Assembly: GCA_946902875.1 (NCBI GenBank)
Contig: OX336340.1
Coordinates: forward strand, 23,451,566 to 23,515,565
Direction of reading: 5' to 3'
DNA from: Nematopogon swammerdamellus
Taxonomy: Eukaryota > Arthropoda > Insecta > Lepidoptera > Adelidae
Length of the DNA stretch: 64,000 nt
The notes below the pieces were generated by a model. That model had not been told where the DNA came from. It did not search any database and saw only the letters and a program-made list of their open reading frames with translations. A program made the translations under genes and the position numbers. Position 1 is the stretch's first letter, and every line of letters begins with the position of its first letter. Below are positions 8,444 through 18,428 of the stretch, piece after piece.

Positions 8444-9027
8444 ATAAAAAAATAGGTAAAAAAACTTTTAAGTTAAACGGTTTTATTAAAAACAACAGCT
8501 GTACAAAAAACTAGAAAAAAAACATCACCTGTACAAAAAGCTAGAAAATAATAAGGACACAAGCCAGGGCCTTCTTAAGATTTTACGTCTGGGTAAGAAA
8601 TCGTGCAATACTAGCGTGCTGTCTTCTCATGTCAGATGCCAAAGGGCACTTTGTGTCGCTGCGTCAGCGGAATAAGTAATAAATTGAGACTTTTAACAGA
8701 CTAATATAAAAACGTGGGGCGCATGTTATTACGCATATTATACGGCCCACGTTTTTATATTAGTCTGTTAAAAGTCTCAATTTATTACTTATTCCGCTGA
8801 CGCAGCGACACAAAGTGCCCTTTGGCATCTGACATGAGAAGACAGCACGCTAGTATTGCACGATTTCTTACCCAGACGTAAAATCTTAAGAAGGCCCAGG
8901 TTTGTGTCCTTATTATTTTCTAGCTTTTTGTACAGATGATGTTTTTTTTCTAGTTTTTTGTACAGCTGTTGTTTTTTAATAAAACCGTTTAACTTACAAG
9001 TTATTTTACCAATTTTTTTATTTACTC
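8444..9027. mobile_element. Foldback element, about 270-bp arms
   Basis: Left arm (about 8450-8719) and right arm (about 8744-9015) are near-identical inverted copies around a loop of about 24 nt. Landmarks in both arms are AGCTGTACAAAAAACTAGAA, GTCAGATGCCAAAGGGC and ATATAAAAACGTGGG. The few differences sit mostly at the outer edges (ACCTGTAC/ATCTGTAC, one base near 8574). It encodes nothing. It interrupts the transposase pseudogene, so it is younger. The outer motif AAACGGTTTTATT recurs reversed at 10137, hinting that the whole inserted block may run to about 10150. Confidence 0.8.
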
Positions 9028-9149
9028 GTTTTTAGTTTGATTTTTTTTATAATTTTTTTCTTTCATGTTGTTCCCACGAGTAATGGAACAATAACAGTAG
9101 ACCCCCCAGAGGTCCATGTAGAGGGGCAAGGCTCTTATACAACAAGGTG

Positions 9150-9330
9150 TGCCCAGCCTTGAGGTTGAAACGCTAACGACATATCATTTTTATCCACCCT
9201 AATGCCACACAGTCCTCGGCACGTTTCAAACGTTGAGTTGGGTGGTGTATCGCTAACGACGTATCATTTTTAGCCACCCTAACGCCACACAGTTCTCGGC
9301 ACAATACAGAAACCTTAACTTGGGTGGATT
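9150..9330. repeat. Two direct copies of about 90 bp
   Basis: CGCTAACGACATATCATTTT, CCACCCTAATGCCACACAGT and CTCGGCAC are repeated with slight changes at 9153 and 9247. They lie between the foldback and the 130-bp minisatellite, within the same inserted block. Confidence 0.6.
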
Positions 9331-9368
9331 CAAAGAAATATCCCGATCATTATTTTTGTTTTATTTAA

Positions 9369-9993
9369 GTTCAACAGTTCACCTCCTGCATCTATAATCA
9401 GATCTTCGTCACCAAGTGTATTGGTAGAAGTATGGTAAACTCGTCCAAACCAACCATATGAGCCCAAACTCGAGGGGGTTACTAGTAACGGTTGAAGAGT
9501 TCCACTGTACACCTCCTGACTCCATCATCAGACCCTCGCCACCAAGTGTATTAGTAGAAGTATGGGACACTCGTCCAAACCAACCAAATGAGCCCAAACT
9601 CGAGGGGGTTACTAGTAACAGTTGAAGAGTTCCACTGTCCACCTCCTGACTCCATCATCAGACCCTCGTTATCAAGTATATTGGTAGAAGTATGGGACAC
9701 TCGTCCAAACAAACCAAATGAGCCCAAACTCGAGGGGGTTACTAGTAACGGTTGAAGAATTCCACTGTATACCTCCTGACTAAATCATCAGACCCTCGTC
9801 ACCAAGTGGTTGAAGAGTTCCACTGTATACCTCCTGACTCCATCATCAGACCCTCGTCACCAAGTGTATTGGTAGAAGTATGAGACGCTCCTCCAAACCA
9901 ACCAAATGAGCCCAAACTCGAGGGGGTTACTAGTAACGGTTGAAGAGTTGCACTGTCCACCTCCTGACTCCATCATCAGACCCTCGTTACCAA
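9369..9993. repeat. Minisatellite, 130-bp unit x about 5
   Basis: Units begin TTGAAGAGTTCCACTGT and contain CTCCATCATCAGACCCTCG, CCAAGTGTATTGGTAGAAG and CTCGAGGGGGTTACTAGTAA. Full units sit at about 9491, 9621 and 9809; there is a diverged first unit at 9369, a 58-bp truncated unit at 9751 and a partial last unit at 9939. The minus-strand ORFs across it reflect the repeat, not a gene. Confidence 0.85.
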
Positions 9994-10164
9994 GTTGAAA
10001 TTATCATAATATTGTATTGTCACGATAACTCAATGCGTGTGCAAAGTTTCATAAAAATCGGTTCAGTAGAAGTAGTTGAAAAAGTTGTCGCAAGATTTGA
10101 AACAAAGATAGAAACAAATATACGGAGTCAAGCTAAATAAAACCGTTTAGTAATAATAAAAAAT
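9994..10164 (+). repeat. Tail of inserted block
   Basis: GTGCAAAGTTTCATAAAAAT and CGGTTCAGTAGAAGTAG, then AAATAAAACCGTTTAG at 10135. The last motif is the outer motif of the foldback at 8444. This suggests that foldback, minisatellite and tail entered the transposase gene as one composite of about 1.7 kb, or by successive insertion. Confidence 0.45.
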
Positions 10165-10803
10165 ACAGAAAATCCGGTAGACGTAAACAGGTCCGCTGTT
10201 GCGGGTGCAATGGCAATAGGATGTGGTTTTTCGCAATTAGAAGAACTTATGGCAGCACTCAATGTCCCCTTCATGACGAATCCATTTTATTCGAAAATTC
10301 ACATTGATATTTGTTTAAAATGGCATGAAACGGCTGTCGAAGAAATGGAAAAGGCTGCAAAAAGAGAACGCGATGCTGCTTTAAAAGAAGGTCGTGTTGA
10401 TAAATTCGGCAACGCAATAATTGAAGTTATTGCGGACGGGTGTTGGTCAAAGAGATCTTACAAACAAAATTATTCCGCCTTATCGGGAGCTGCGGCTATA
10501 GCTGGCAAAAGATTTAGAGAGGTGGTGTTATGGGCGTGAAAAATAAGTTTTGTATCGTTTGTAGCCGGGCAAAATAAAGTCGAACCAAATAACCACAAAT
10601 GTTTCAAAAATTATAATGGGGCTTCTACAGGCATGGAGTGTGAAATTATTTTGGAAGAATTTAAATAGTCGGAAGATACGGCCTTGTTTATGCTAAATTA
10701 ATTTCCGATGGTGACTCCAGCACATATTCTAAAATTTTACAAGCAAAACCTTACCATGGGTGCACGGTCGAAAAGATTGAATGTCGTAATCACGTGCTCA
10801 GAA
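10165..10803 (+). pseudogene. Mutator-like transposase pseudogene, central part
   Basis: Reads VDVNRSAVAGAMAIGCGFSQ, then LEELMAALNVPFM, YSKIHID, VIADGCWSKRSY and NYSALSGAAAI. It is open to 10539, where a frameshift occurs within VLxMGVKNKFC. The second frame carries NHKCFKN, NGASTGMECEII and a stop; a third carries YAKLISDGDSSTYSKILQ and VEKIECRNHVLR. The order matches the Mutator-like transposase domain family; the acid pairs in DGCW and DGDSS are candidate catalytic residues. Several frameshifts and stops make it non-functional. It is cut at about 10803 by a TIR element. Confidence 0.8.
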
Positions 10804-11836
10804 AGGAGACGGATACGCTTTCATACAATCTTGGGCCCGATTGTAAAAAGATGAAAATGGTGTCAATTAATAGCCTAAATATTATTAAATCTTCACTGAA
10901 AATTCAACAGATTTTGCCAATCTGAGTTTTTATTGATTTAGTTTATAGACATAACATAGGCGCAGCAACCAGACCCACCGTTTACTACTCACTCAAAATT
11001 CACTTCTATAGATCTTCTGTTGATGTTTGCTTCAAAATAATAAAATAATGCAATATAATATCGAAACTTTTTCAGAATTCTAGTTATTTATGTTTTGTAA
11101 ATGTTATGAAATGAAAATACAACTGACAGCTATGACAGCTCTTCTTCTTTATAAATTGTTTCCTTTTATCACAGACTATATATAGTCCTTTTATTATTGT
11201 GAATGTTTAATTTTTTTAAGTAGTAAAATGTTAATTTGTAATGACTTTATTTATTTTAGTAATTAAGTAATCAAAACAATTAATAAAGATCTAAAACAAA
11301 TAACTAAAACTAACCTAAAACATAACTTACCTATCTAACAAAAGAAAAATTAAGGAGAACCTATAAATAAAAAAATTTCTTCTAGTTCAGCCGAGGCAGC
11401 CATAGTCCCTAGGACGCTAATAGCGTTCCCTCTTTGAATTTCTAGGCTTATGCGGCGTATGAAGTAAGCCTTGGCATGCACGTCACCGGACTTATCCACT
11501 AGCAATTTCCCGATGGTTTCGGCAAAAGCCAGTGCGTCCGGTGACCACACACCAAGGGTTTCCACCGCAAATCCATTTGTAATGGATTTAATTACTTTAA
11601 TTGAGTTATTCATTTGGTGCTAGCGTTTTTATTTTTAAATGTTTAAAATCATGTATCTACATTAATATATATTTAGTTTAATCGTAATCGTTTTTCTTAA
11701 CACTTTTTTTAAGATTTCTCTTTTTCTAGATAAAGAATTGGGTTGATATTTTACAGTTTAATAAAGAAAAATATAACCATTATTTTTAACCATACCTCAT
11801 TTTATTACCATCGGGCCCAAACATCCCCGTCTCCTT
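10804..11836. mobile_element. TIR element, about 1.03 kb, inside transposase pseudogene
   Basis: The left end AGGAGACGG with TTGGGCCCGAT (10831-10841) matches inverted ATCGGGCCCAA (11810-11820) and CCGTCTCCT at the right. Removing the interval joins the protein frame from CRNHVLR to NFCNKLRAMSKD, as expected for one uninterrupted transposase, so the boundaries are well supported. The interior holds a LINE C-terminal fragment on the minus strand. Superfamily not assigned. Confidence 0.7.
11350..11613 (-). pseudogene. LINE reverse-transcriptase ORF, C-terminal fragment
   Basis: The minus-strand frame reads FAVETLGVWSPDALAF, then GDVHAKAYFIRRISLEIQRG, NAISVLGTM. The VETLGxW and (R)ISxxIQRGNAxxVLGT motifs are found at the C-terminus of many invertebrate non-LTR retrotransposon polyproteins. 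Only the last 80 or so residues are present; the RT core is missing. Downstream (minus strand) there are AATAAATAAAG signals near 11250, consistent with a 3' UTR. It lies within the TIR element at 10804-11836. Confidence 0.55.
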
Positions 11837-12455
11837 TTTGTAATAAACTAAGAGCTATGTCTAAAGATACAAAATATCCGATAAAATTGAGAAAATTACT
11901 GACTGACAAGTTAATTAAAATCATGCGCAAATCAATATGTAAATCCATTAAACATAATAAAGAGTCAGGAGATTTTAAAATATCGGCAGCCGAATAAGGA
12001 ACCTTAATCGAGATATAATGAACGTTCCAATGCATGCTTTCGGACGACATAGCAGTAGCTCTCCATATTACTGTAATTCAGAACCTGTTCTTGATTTTTA
12101 TGGCTTAGTAAACAACAGCTCTTTTTGGCTAAGAATCAAAGTAATTTTCAGAGCCGTCGCCAATAACGCCAGAAGTTTATTTTAAGATGTGGACAGTAAT
12201 ATGGTCGAATGCTTCAATAGTGTTGTTGCAAAATTCGTCATGCGCAAATGGGTCAACTATTCTTTCAAACAATCATATCAAGGACGTTGTGCTGCAGCTG
12301 TAGTTTGATTCAACACCAAAAAACCTATTTGCACATTATTCAAGAAAATTTCTGGTAGCAATCCCAAAGGCCGTATGCATACAATGGAATTAAAAAGAGT
12401 TAAAGCAAAAGAGCAAGCAAAAAAATATTTCAGAAAAAAAAAGGTCATATAAGGA
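11837..12455 (+). pseudogene. Mutator-like transposase pseudogene, C-terminal part
   Basis: Continues NKLRAMSKDTKYPIKLRKLL, then KSIKHNKES. After a stop and frameshift near 11996 it reads FGRHSSSPYYC, FYGLVNNSSFWLRIK, RAVANNARSL, stop, DVDSNMVECFNSVVAKFV, NYSFKQSYQGRCAAAVV, stop, FNTKKP, and ends in KKYFRKKK. DVDSNxVExFNS is a conserved block of the family and may hold the last catalytic acid. At least three stops are present. Together with 7356-10803 this gives almost the whole protein. Confidence 0.8.
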
Positions 12456-12499
12456 TTCTTCAGCATTTTTTTTTTCAGAATTTTTGAATAAGTTTTTGA

Positions 12500-12605
12500 T
12501 AGAAAAATACGTGTCTGTGACATGCAGACGGACAGACATAGAGACACCGAGCGATTCCATTAGGGTCCCTTTTTGTAATTTTTGCTACGGAATCCTAAAA
12601 ATACA
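12500..12605 (+). mobile_element. Retroposon-like 3' segment
   Basis: ACGTGTCTGTGACATGCAGA, CGGACAGACATAGAGAC, then AGGGTCCCTTTTTGTAATTT and CTACGGAATCCTAAAAATAC. The order (CAGAC-rich stretch, GGGTTCCGTTTT-like motif, ACGGAA(A)CCCTAAAA) is that of a dispersed tail seen in many lepidopteran repeats. It may mark the 3' flank of the Mutator-like element or a separate insertion. Confidence 0.35.
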
Positions 12606-12985
12606 TATATGTACCTTTCTACATATAAACACCATCTTTTTTTCTATCAGACAAACAATTCAACATTATTAAGATGTGGTTGAAAACTAGAAACTTCATT
12701 GCCGTTGGTAGACCACGTGGCCGAAGGATGGGTCAATAATTAATATGCTTGGTGTCGGCCTATGTACCTACTACGGTCTTGGCCGAAATACCAAAACGCT
12801 GTGCAAGGATAATTTCGTAGCCGAGAAATGGATACAAGGTAAACCAAAAGTACTAGAGTAAAAGAGAAGAACATATATCCGTGGCTATATTACGTAGACA
12901 GTCATCCTCTTTGGGTTGTTAAAAAATAACTGGTGGTACCTACAGACTTACGCATTACGTTCTCTACTTTTATTGACTGCTCTGT
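12606..12985. other. No gene recognised
   Basis: Low-GC sequence with a GTAGACCACGTGGCCGAAGG patch. No copy elsewhere in the window and no credible ORF. Confidence 0.4.
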
Positions 12986-13165
12986 GCTGTGCTCAACTCG
13001 ACGGCGCGATTGCCGGTGCCGCACCGCCGCGCCGCCCGTGTGTGTCGGCCAAAGAGTAAAGTAATATAGGGCGCGGCGCGGGTCAGCGTCGCGCCGCGCG
13101 CCGGGGGAGGCGCGGGGAGCCGCGCGGTTCGAGAAGGGTAGTGGAGAAGAAGGGAGGTAAAGCAG
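12986..13165 (+). promoter_or_regulatory. GC-rich islet, possible promoter/5' exon
   Basis: Strong GC and CpG richness (GCCGCACCGCCGCGCCGCCC, GGCGCGGCGCGGGTCAGCG) stands out from the AT-rich surroundings. TAATATAGG lies about 25 bp upstream of GGGTCAGCG, an arrangement like a weak TATA plus initiator. GGGAGGTAAAG near 13154 could be a splice donor. There is no coding ORF, so this could be a non-coding first exon or merely a CpG-rich repeat. Confidence 0.25.
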
Positions 13166-13189
13166 GCGGAGCTTCTTGCATTGAAATCA

Positions 13190-13440
13190 CCTTAATCGGG
13201 ATGGTTCTTAGCTATGTTTGTAATCAATTAATTAAGTAATAAAACAATTTATTATCTTAAAAAGAGGATCGATGTGCGTGCGGTTATTTTAAATATAAAT
13301 AAAAAGCTTGAAATAAAGTTACAAATTTAAAAAACCCCCACCCTTAAAAAGTAAAAAATTATTTCCGTTGACTTACAGGAATCGGAGGTAAGTCAACGGA
13401 AATTATTTTTTACTTTTTAAGGATCGGGGGTTTTTTTTTT
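13190..13440 (+). repeat. Rep-J part with foldback end
   Basis: TAATCGGGATGGTTCTTAGC, CTTGAAATAAAGTTACAAAT, then a strong hairpin. Arms CCCTTAAAAAGTAAAAAAT / TTATTTCCGTTGACTTAC and their complements meet around AGGAATCGGAG. Same foldback as in the copies at 2375 and 48535. Confidence 0.65.
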
Positions 13441-14148
13441 GTATTGGATTGTTTGTCAAAAAAAAATATTAAAAAAATAAATAAAAAGGAAATCATCAAT
13501 TTCACACGTATGTATGTAATATTATTGGAACTGCAATATATTCACATATGATAATCTATTAGGGCTTCCAAACAAATATACATAATTTTATAGGTCTTTC
13601 AAGAGAAGACTGATTTATTTGTCTATCTATACGAGCATGAAATTTTTGTGCAGAATGTGTGTAGCTCTGGATAAAAATAACCAAATAATGAAACATTTAT
13701 CTTTTTATTACAATAACCGATTTACTTAAATATGAAAAATTCTATATAAATAAATTCCCAAATTAAAATATATCCAATAATATTATTATAATATGCTATT
13801 ATATGATGTTTAAAGAACTAAACGAAAAATTGCGTATAATTCGTATAATAGATAACATTATTTATTATTTCCACCGAATGTTGTATTTTATATGATGGAA
13901 AGGAGATATGGCATAGGCTACAGTCCGCAGGCATAGGCAATAAAGTTTTATCTGCGTTTTATCTCACAAAATCCGGACACAATTAACTGAGCTGTATGTC
14001 GTGTCTCGCGTGCGTGGTCGTCTTGCCTGTGGCTCAAGTGTCTAATTTAATTACATTTGTATGAAATAAATGTTGGAAAAAAATCTATCTGTATGAGCCA
14101 CGTGTTGCACTTTATTTTTAAGTGAAATTTTTTTTTAAAATTTCCTGT
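13441..14148. other. No gene recognised
   Basis: Very AT-rich sequence. A short GC-richer stretch at 13985-14040 (GTCGTGTCTCGCGTGCGTGG) has no ORF. No repeat assigned. Confidence 0.4.
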
Positions 14149-14150
14149 TA

Positions 14151-14333
14151 CAGATGTTTTATCTCACGAGCGCAGGTGAGCCATACTTGTAGTTGTAATG
14201 CGTATATACACGCTTTCCTGTGTGTGTGTGTGAGTTTGCTAACGCTACCTGTACTTACGCACACAGGAGCGCGTGTCTATACGCATTACAACTACAAGTA
14301 TGGCTCACCCGCGCTCGTGAGATAAAACATCTG
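14151..14333. mobile_element. Tc1/mariner-type MITE, 183 bp
   Basis: Arms of about 65 bp begin CAGATGTTTTATCTCACGAG and are near-perfect inverted copies. They are flanked by TA at 14149-14150 and 14334-14335. The loop contains a TG microsatellite. No coding capacity. Confidence 0.8.
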
Positions 14334-14459
14334 TAGACAAAATTTACCTTAGATTGATAATTCGCGTTTGTGGGAGATTAATAATTAATTTATACATTTC
14401 ATGGAGATATATGGCATATGTGTATAGCTTTCAGGCCAAATGTACAATCCCATCACTAT

Positions 14460-14600
14460 GTATAGTTTATTGTTTATTGAAATTTCTTATGGCTGTAAAA
14501 CTGCACTCGGACTTGTCACAATTTGTTTTATCCGGTTCATTACACCCGCAAAGAAGAACCGGCAAGAAACCTCGCAGGGTATTTTGTTTACGTATCATTA
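14460..14600 (+). repeat. Dispersed repeat (TGTCACAATTTGTTTTA)
   Basis: ATGGCTGTAAAACTGCACTC, GGACTTGTCACAATTTGTTT, GAACCGGCAAGAAACCTCGC. A reversed copy is at 17185-17280 and a partial one (TGCCGGCAAGAAACTTCGCA) at 56895-56955. Probably a transposon UTR; family unknown. Confidence 0.5.
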
Positions 14601-14656
14601 CAAGTATTCTCTCAGTAAGTCTTGTTAGTTAACCATTTTGAAATTGTAATCGTTTG

Positions 14657-14937
14657 GAGACTTCCCTGGATTGCTGGCTATACTGGACTAGAGGAGAACA
14701 CAACCGAGGCTGCTATGCGGCCATCTTACATCCAGTACGGTGGTACCAACTCAGTCGGCTACAATTTGAGCCTACCACCTAGTAAGGGGCGAGGGAAGAG
14801 ACCTACAGTTTCACACCGGTTCCGAACGGTTCATCAGCAGGTGTAGGTATGCACGTAAATTTTCATCGGTACACGCCGACCGGATTCGAACCTCGTACCT
14901 CTTGCATGAGAAGCCCAAACCGCTCGGCCATCCGCCG
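14657..14937 (-). mobile_element. SINE-B, 3'-truncated tail
   Basis: On the minus strand it starts with a tRNA-like head (GGATGGCCGAGCGGTTTGGG, GGTTCGAATCCGGTC), then TACTAGGTGGTAGGCTC, GTTGGTACCACCGTACTGGA and CCAGTATAGCCAGCAATCC. It lacks the last part and the poly(A). About 30 bp are inserted after the head (GTGCATACCTACACCTG). Confidence 0.75.
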
Positions 14938-14945
14938 TTTAACTA

Positions 14946-16615
14946 ATTTAAATAATTTGTTGCGTAAATCATCATCAAAGCACACTATAAACCCTTCCTT
15001 TCTCTATCCAATAATGTATGCCGTTTATAAGGTCATCGCTATTGACAGAGTCAGAATCAGCTCCCCCACGTTTAGCGACACTATCTCCTTGTATCAAGAG
15101 CCAAAGATTACACGCCACTAAACCATCGATCCCCACCGCCCCCCCTCCGCCGCGCCCCGCTGCAGATGGCCGAGGAGAGTCGCAGATAAGATAATATCCC
15201 CCCGCCTGTTGAATCGCTGATACCACCGATAACCACACTTACGCCAAATAAAGTTAAACCTTGTGTTAATTTGCGCCGTTCCGGCTAACCGACCGCCATT
15301 GTTTACCCGTCCACCGCCAATTCGGTTCATTTCGCAAGAGCGGAACGTGTTTTGTTTCTAAATGCCATGAAAATCGGCTTCCAATACTCGCGCCTGCCCG
15401 AAAGCTCGCGAAATACGCTCGAGAGAAAATTGATTCCGATTGCTGAAATTCCCGTTGTGTAATTAAATGTAGGGGAAAAATCACGAACTGAAATCGCGCA
15501 AACAAAATTATTTTAAAAATGGAATCGGACATAAAATTCGCGGAGAACAGTCGCTTCGTTACCGGCGTTCGATGCGGGGTGCGGGGGAAGAGGCGCCCGC
15601 GGTGTTGCTAGTGTAATAAATGCTCGAATGGAATTTAATGGGGAGAAAAGTTTGAGCGAACTCTCGGTGGGTTTAGTACGACAATTAAACGAACAAACCT
15701 CGGTGCTTTACTTTCTATGTCGTGTATAATTCTCCTGGTTCGTTGGAATCAATAATCGAAAGCGTCAGGAAGCCGCAACAAATATTTGTACGTTCGACTC
15801 AACCACAGATTAGGCATTTGTACTCTCTCCACCTTTTCCCAGTTAGGTAAATAGTTAGGGGTGTGATGCGATCTAGGCTTGTAACATCTGAGAACTTTCC
15901 AAGTTTCCGAATACGTACTTATTTACATATCAATATTAGGGACATTTATTGCCGCCGGAATATACCATTCCAACACGTCGAACATATTTATAGCCGATTT
16001 ACGATATGGCTACACCTTCATCTCACAACCTAAAAGACGCCATCTCTTTCCGAATATCTTCAAGCTAACTTCGTCCTTGTAGACATTGATTCAGAGCTGA
16101 AACTTTCTAAACGTGGAACATTGACAACGAATCTATTGCTGTTCGATATTGAACTTTGTATACAAGACTGTAGGTTTCAAATTTATAACGCCAAGTAAAT
16201 AATATATTCAATTCTCAAAACGAATGAGTGTTAGCGGAGTAGAATCCCACGAACATATTGTAGGGGAAGAAACCGACTAGCGTTATCGGTTCCCCCGGTG
16301 GTACATTCTCGACTTTACGCCGCTCGTGAAAAAGAGTAAGTTGGTTTATTCCTCCGGGGTAGTAGTATTTTCCGATCATTTATTTGCTGCGTATTTGTTC
16401 GTTCTCCTAATGCTGTCATGTCGACATATTGACTCGCTCCAGTGTTTATTCGCTGACCTTAATGAGTGTACGAGTGTGCTACGAACGGCTCCCTGCCCGC
16501 GCGGGCTCTGCCGACGTCTAATGAGCTTATAGGATTTGTTGATCTTCTTCGAACTTTTCAATTTCGTCAGTTTCTGGAACTCGATGGGCAGACTGCGTGG
16601 TGCCCTAGTAAGCTA
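14946..16615. other. Repeat-poor, complex sequence; possible regulatory DNA
   Basis: No dispersed repeat from elsewhere in the window occurs here. Composition is more balanced, with CG-rich patches (15145-15170, 15575-15600) and homeodomain-like TAATTAAA motifs (15460, 15683). Small ORFs are not convincing. This looks like single-copy non-coding DNA and could be enhancer-like; conservation would be needed to say more. Confidence 0.3.
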
Positions 16616-16616
16616 T

Positions 16617-16747
16617 GACAGTTCAGTGTAGCCGACATGAAATGAAGGGAAGCACTGACATGACACATAGTTCACCCGGTGTTATGGGCTGACATCACGG
16701 ATGTTGTAGGTGATGTAGCCAACCGTGTCAGTTTACATGTAAAAAAA
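16617..16747 (+). mobile_element. SINE-A, 5'-truncated
   Basis: Only the 3' third remains: AGTTCAGTGTAGCCGACATG, GAAGCACTGACATGACAC, GTTATGGGCTGACATCACGG, GTGTCAGTTTACATG, then a short A run. It has the GACATGAAATGAAGG variant also seen at 25584. Confidence 0.8.
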
Positions 16748-17184
16748 GACTGAAAGTGTGATTGTTTATGTGAAACTGACCCCTGCGGACACTTACTGCG
16801 CGGTGAGCTCAAATTAAACTGACATTATTAAAAGAAAAGGTTAAGAAGAAGTAGTAAGTTCTTATATAGTGACACCATTAATGCCTTAAATACAGATCTA
16901 ACTGTAGAATTCGGAAACTATGAAAATACATTTGACTTTTAATTCTTGTTCGATACTTTTGTTAGATATTTAAATATTCACATACAAATTAAATCTAAAC
17001 GTATACCAAAAGTAAACCAATTCATACTGTGGGCTAGACCCAGCATCGCAAAAGGTAAAGAAAAAATTTTTTTTGTTTGATTTAGAGAGTCAGAACTCTC
17101 AGTAAAATTGTTAATCCTGTTCTCAAGCTGTGTTTTCGATAGACTGTAGGCGATGCCATTGTGTGAATAGCTAGTAAAATATTT

Positions 17185-17295
17185 GTAAGAAAAAAAAAAT
17201 ACCCTGCGAAGTTTCTTGCCGGTTAGAACAAATTGTGACAAGTTCGAGTGCTGTTTTACTGCCATAAGAATGCTCAATAAACTCAACAACAATCG
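17185..17295 (-). repeat. Dispersed repeat, reverse of 14460
   Basis: ACCCTGCGAAGTTTCTTGCC, AACAAATTGTGACAAGTTCG and GCTGTTTTACTGCCATAAG are the reverse complement of the 14460-14600 segment. A 108-codon minus-strand ORF spans it, but the shared part is the repeat, so the ORF is not called. Confidence 0.5.
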
Positions 17296-17299
17296 AAAC

Positions 17300-18075
17300 A
17301 CCATTCAAAAATGCGTGTCGACTAATCTGTTGAAATCGTCACCTATATATGGGAAAAACCTAGGATTATATTCTCTTTATTGATAGAGTTTATGACGTTA
17401 CATTTTCGGTAATTACTTTCAATATACTCGTAAATCCCTTAAAGCAGTTATTTCATAGTTACGCTGCACCCCAAACGCTTCTAAAGTTTTTCGCCCTACC
17501 CGCAAAGTGAAAACGACTCTACTATCACTCCCGTTGGGGCGATATTCTGAAGTTACGTTGCCAAGCCCATTTGTCTGTGCTGCCATTGCAAAAGTACATT
17601 TTGCGCGTTGATTTAGAGTTGCAATTCCTCCATCAACCTTACAAATCGACAGTTCGCCTCGCAGGAATCTCGGATGTAATTTGAGATACAGTTAAGACTC
17701 CATCTAGTGAGTTCCCCGCTTCAATGCTGCTAGCAATTAAGGGATTTTTCTGCTTCGGGCAATTCGCGATGACGCAACGCCAGAGATACGGAGTCGTGTT
17801 ATCGGGATATGACGAGAGATGAGGGTGTGCGATACGATACGCGGGGGAGTTTCCAGCCCTCGCGTCTCGCCTTAGTGGGAGTTGCCAGTGAAAACTCGAT
17901 TCTATCCAAGAACTTTTCATGGACAATTGTAATTTCGTAAAACTTTTTCAATTACACAATAATACCGCCCTCAAACATCGTACTTCGCAGACTTTATGAC
18001 TTATTTTTGGTATTTTTTGGAAGCTGTTCTTGTTAGTATTCGGATAGAAATCGATCGGTACATATTTTTATGATA
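17300..18075. other. Repeat-poor sequence, no gene called
   Basis: Complex sequence with no match to other parts of the window. A 95-codon minus-strand ORF (17639-17926) shows no motif I recognise and is not called. Confidence 0.35.
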
Positions 18076-18077
18076 TA

Positions 18078-18428
18078 TAGCTTTTGCCCGCGGCTTCGCT
18101 CGCGTGAAATTCGGATTTAAATAAAAGAATTTCGGCGCGCGCAACAATTCGGTTTGTATGAAAGCCTCATCTTAGCGTTACCGGAACTGAATTTTATTTA
18201 GCCTATCCTCTGTCTCGTATAGTTAAATGTGCTTGTTTCATCGAATTCGAATGATCGGTTTAAGAGTTATGAAGGAACATACATACATACATTCATACAG
18301 AAAAGATTAAAAAAAATCGTCAATTTATTTTTAGTAAGTATCATACGCGTTTGTAGACTCTACAAACGCAGTATCTCATAAAACAAAGTAACTTACTCCA
18401 TGAGCATCCCTTACAGATTTATTATTAG
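18078..18428 (-). mobile_element. Helitron-like element, about 350 bp
   Basis: On the minus strand it runs from CTAATAATAAATCTGTAAGG to CGCGAGCGAAGCCGCGGGC AAAAGCTA. Shared landmarks are CAAACCGAATTGTTGCGCGC, CCGGTAACGCTAAG and GATCATTCGAATTCGATG. Near 18351 the GCGTTTGTAGA segment is followed by its exact inverse (TCTACAAACGC), an extra inverted duplication not seen in the other copies. Confidence 0.65.
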
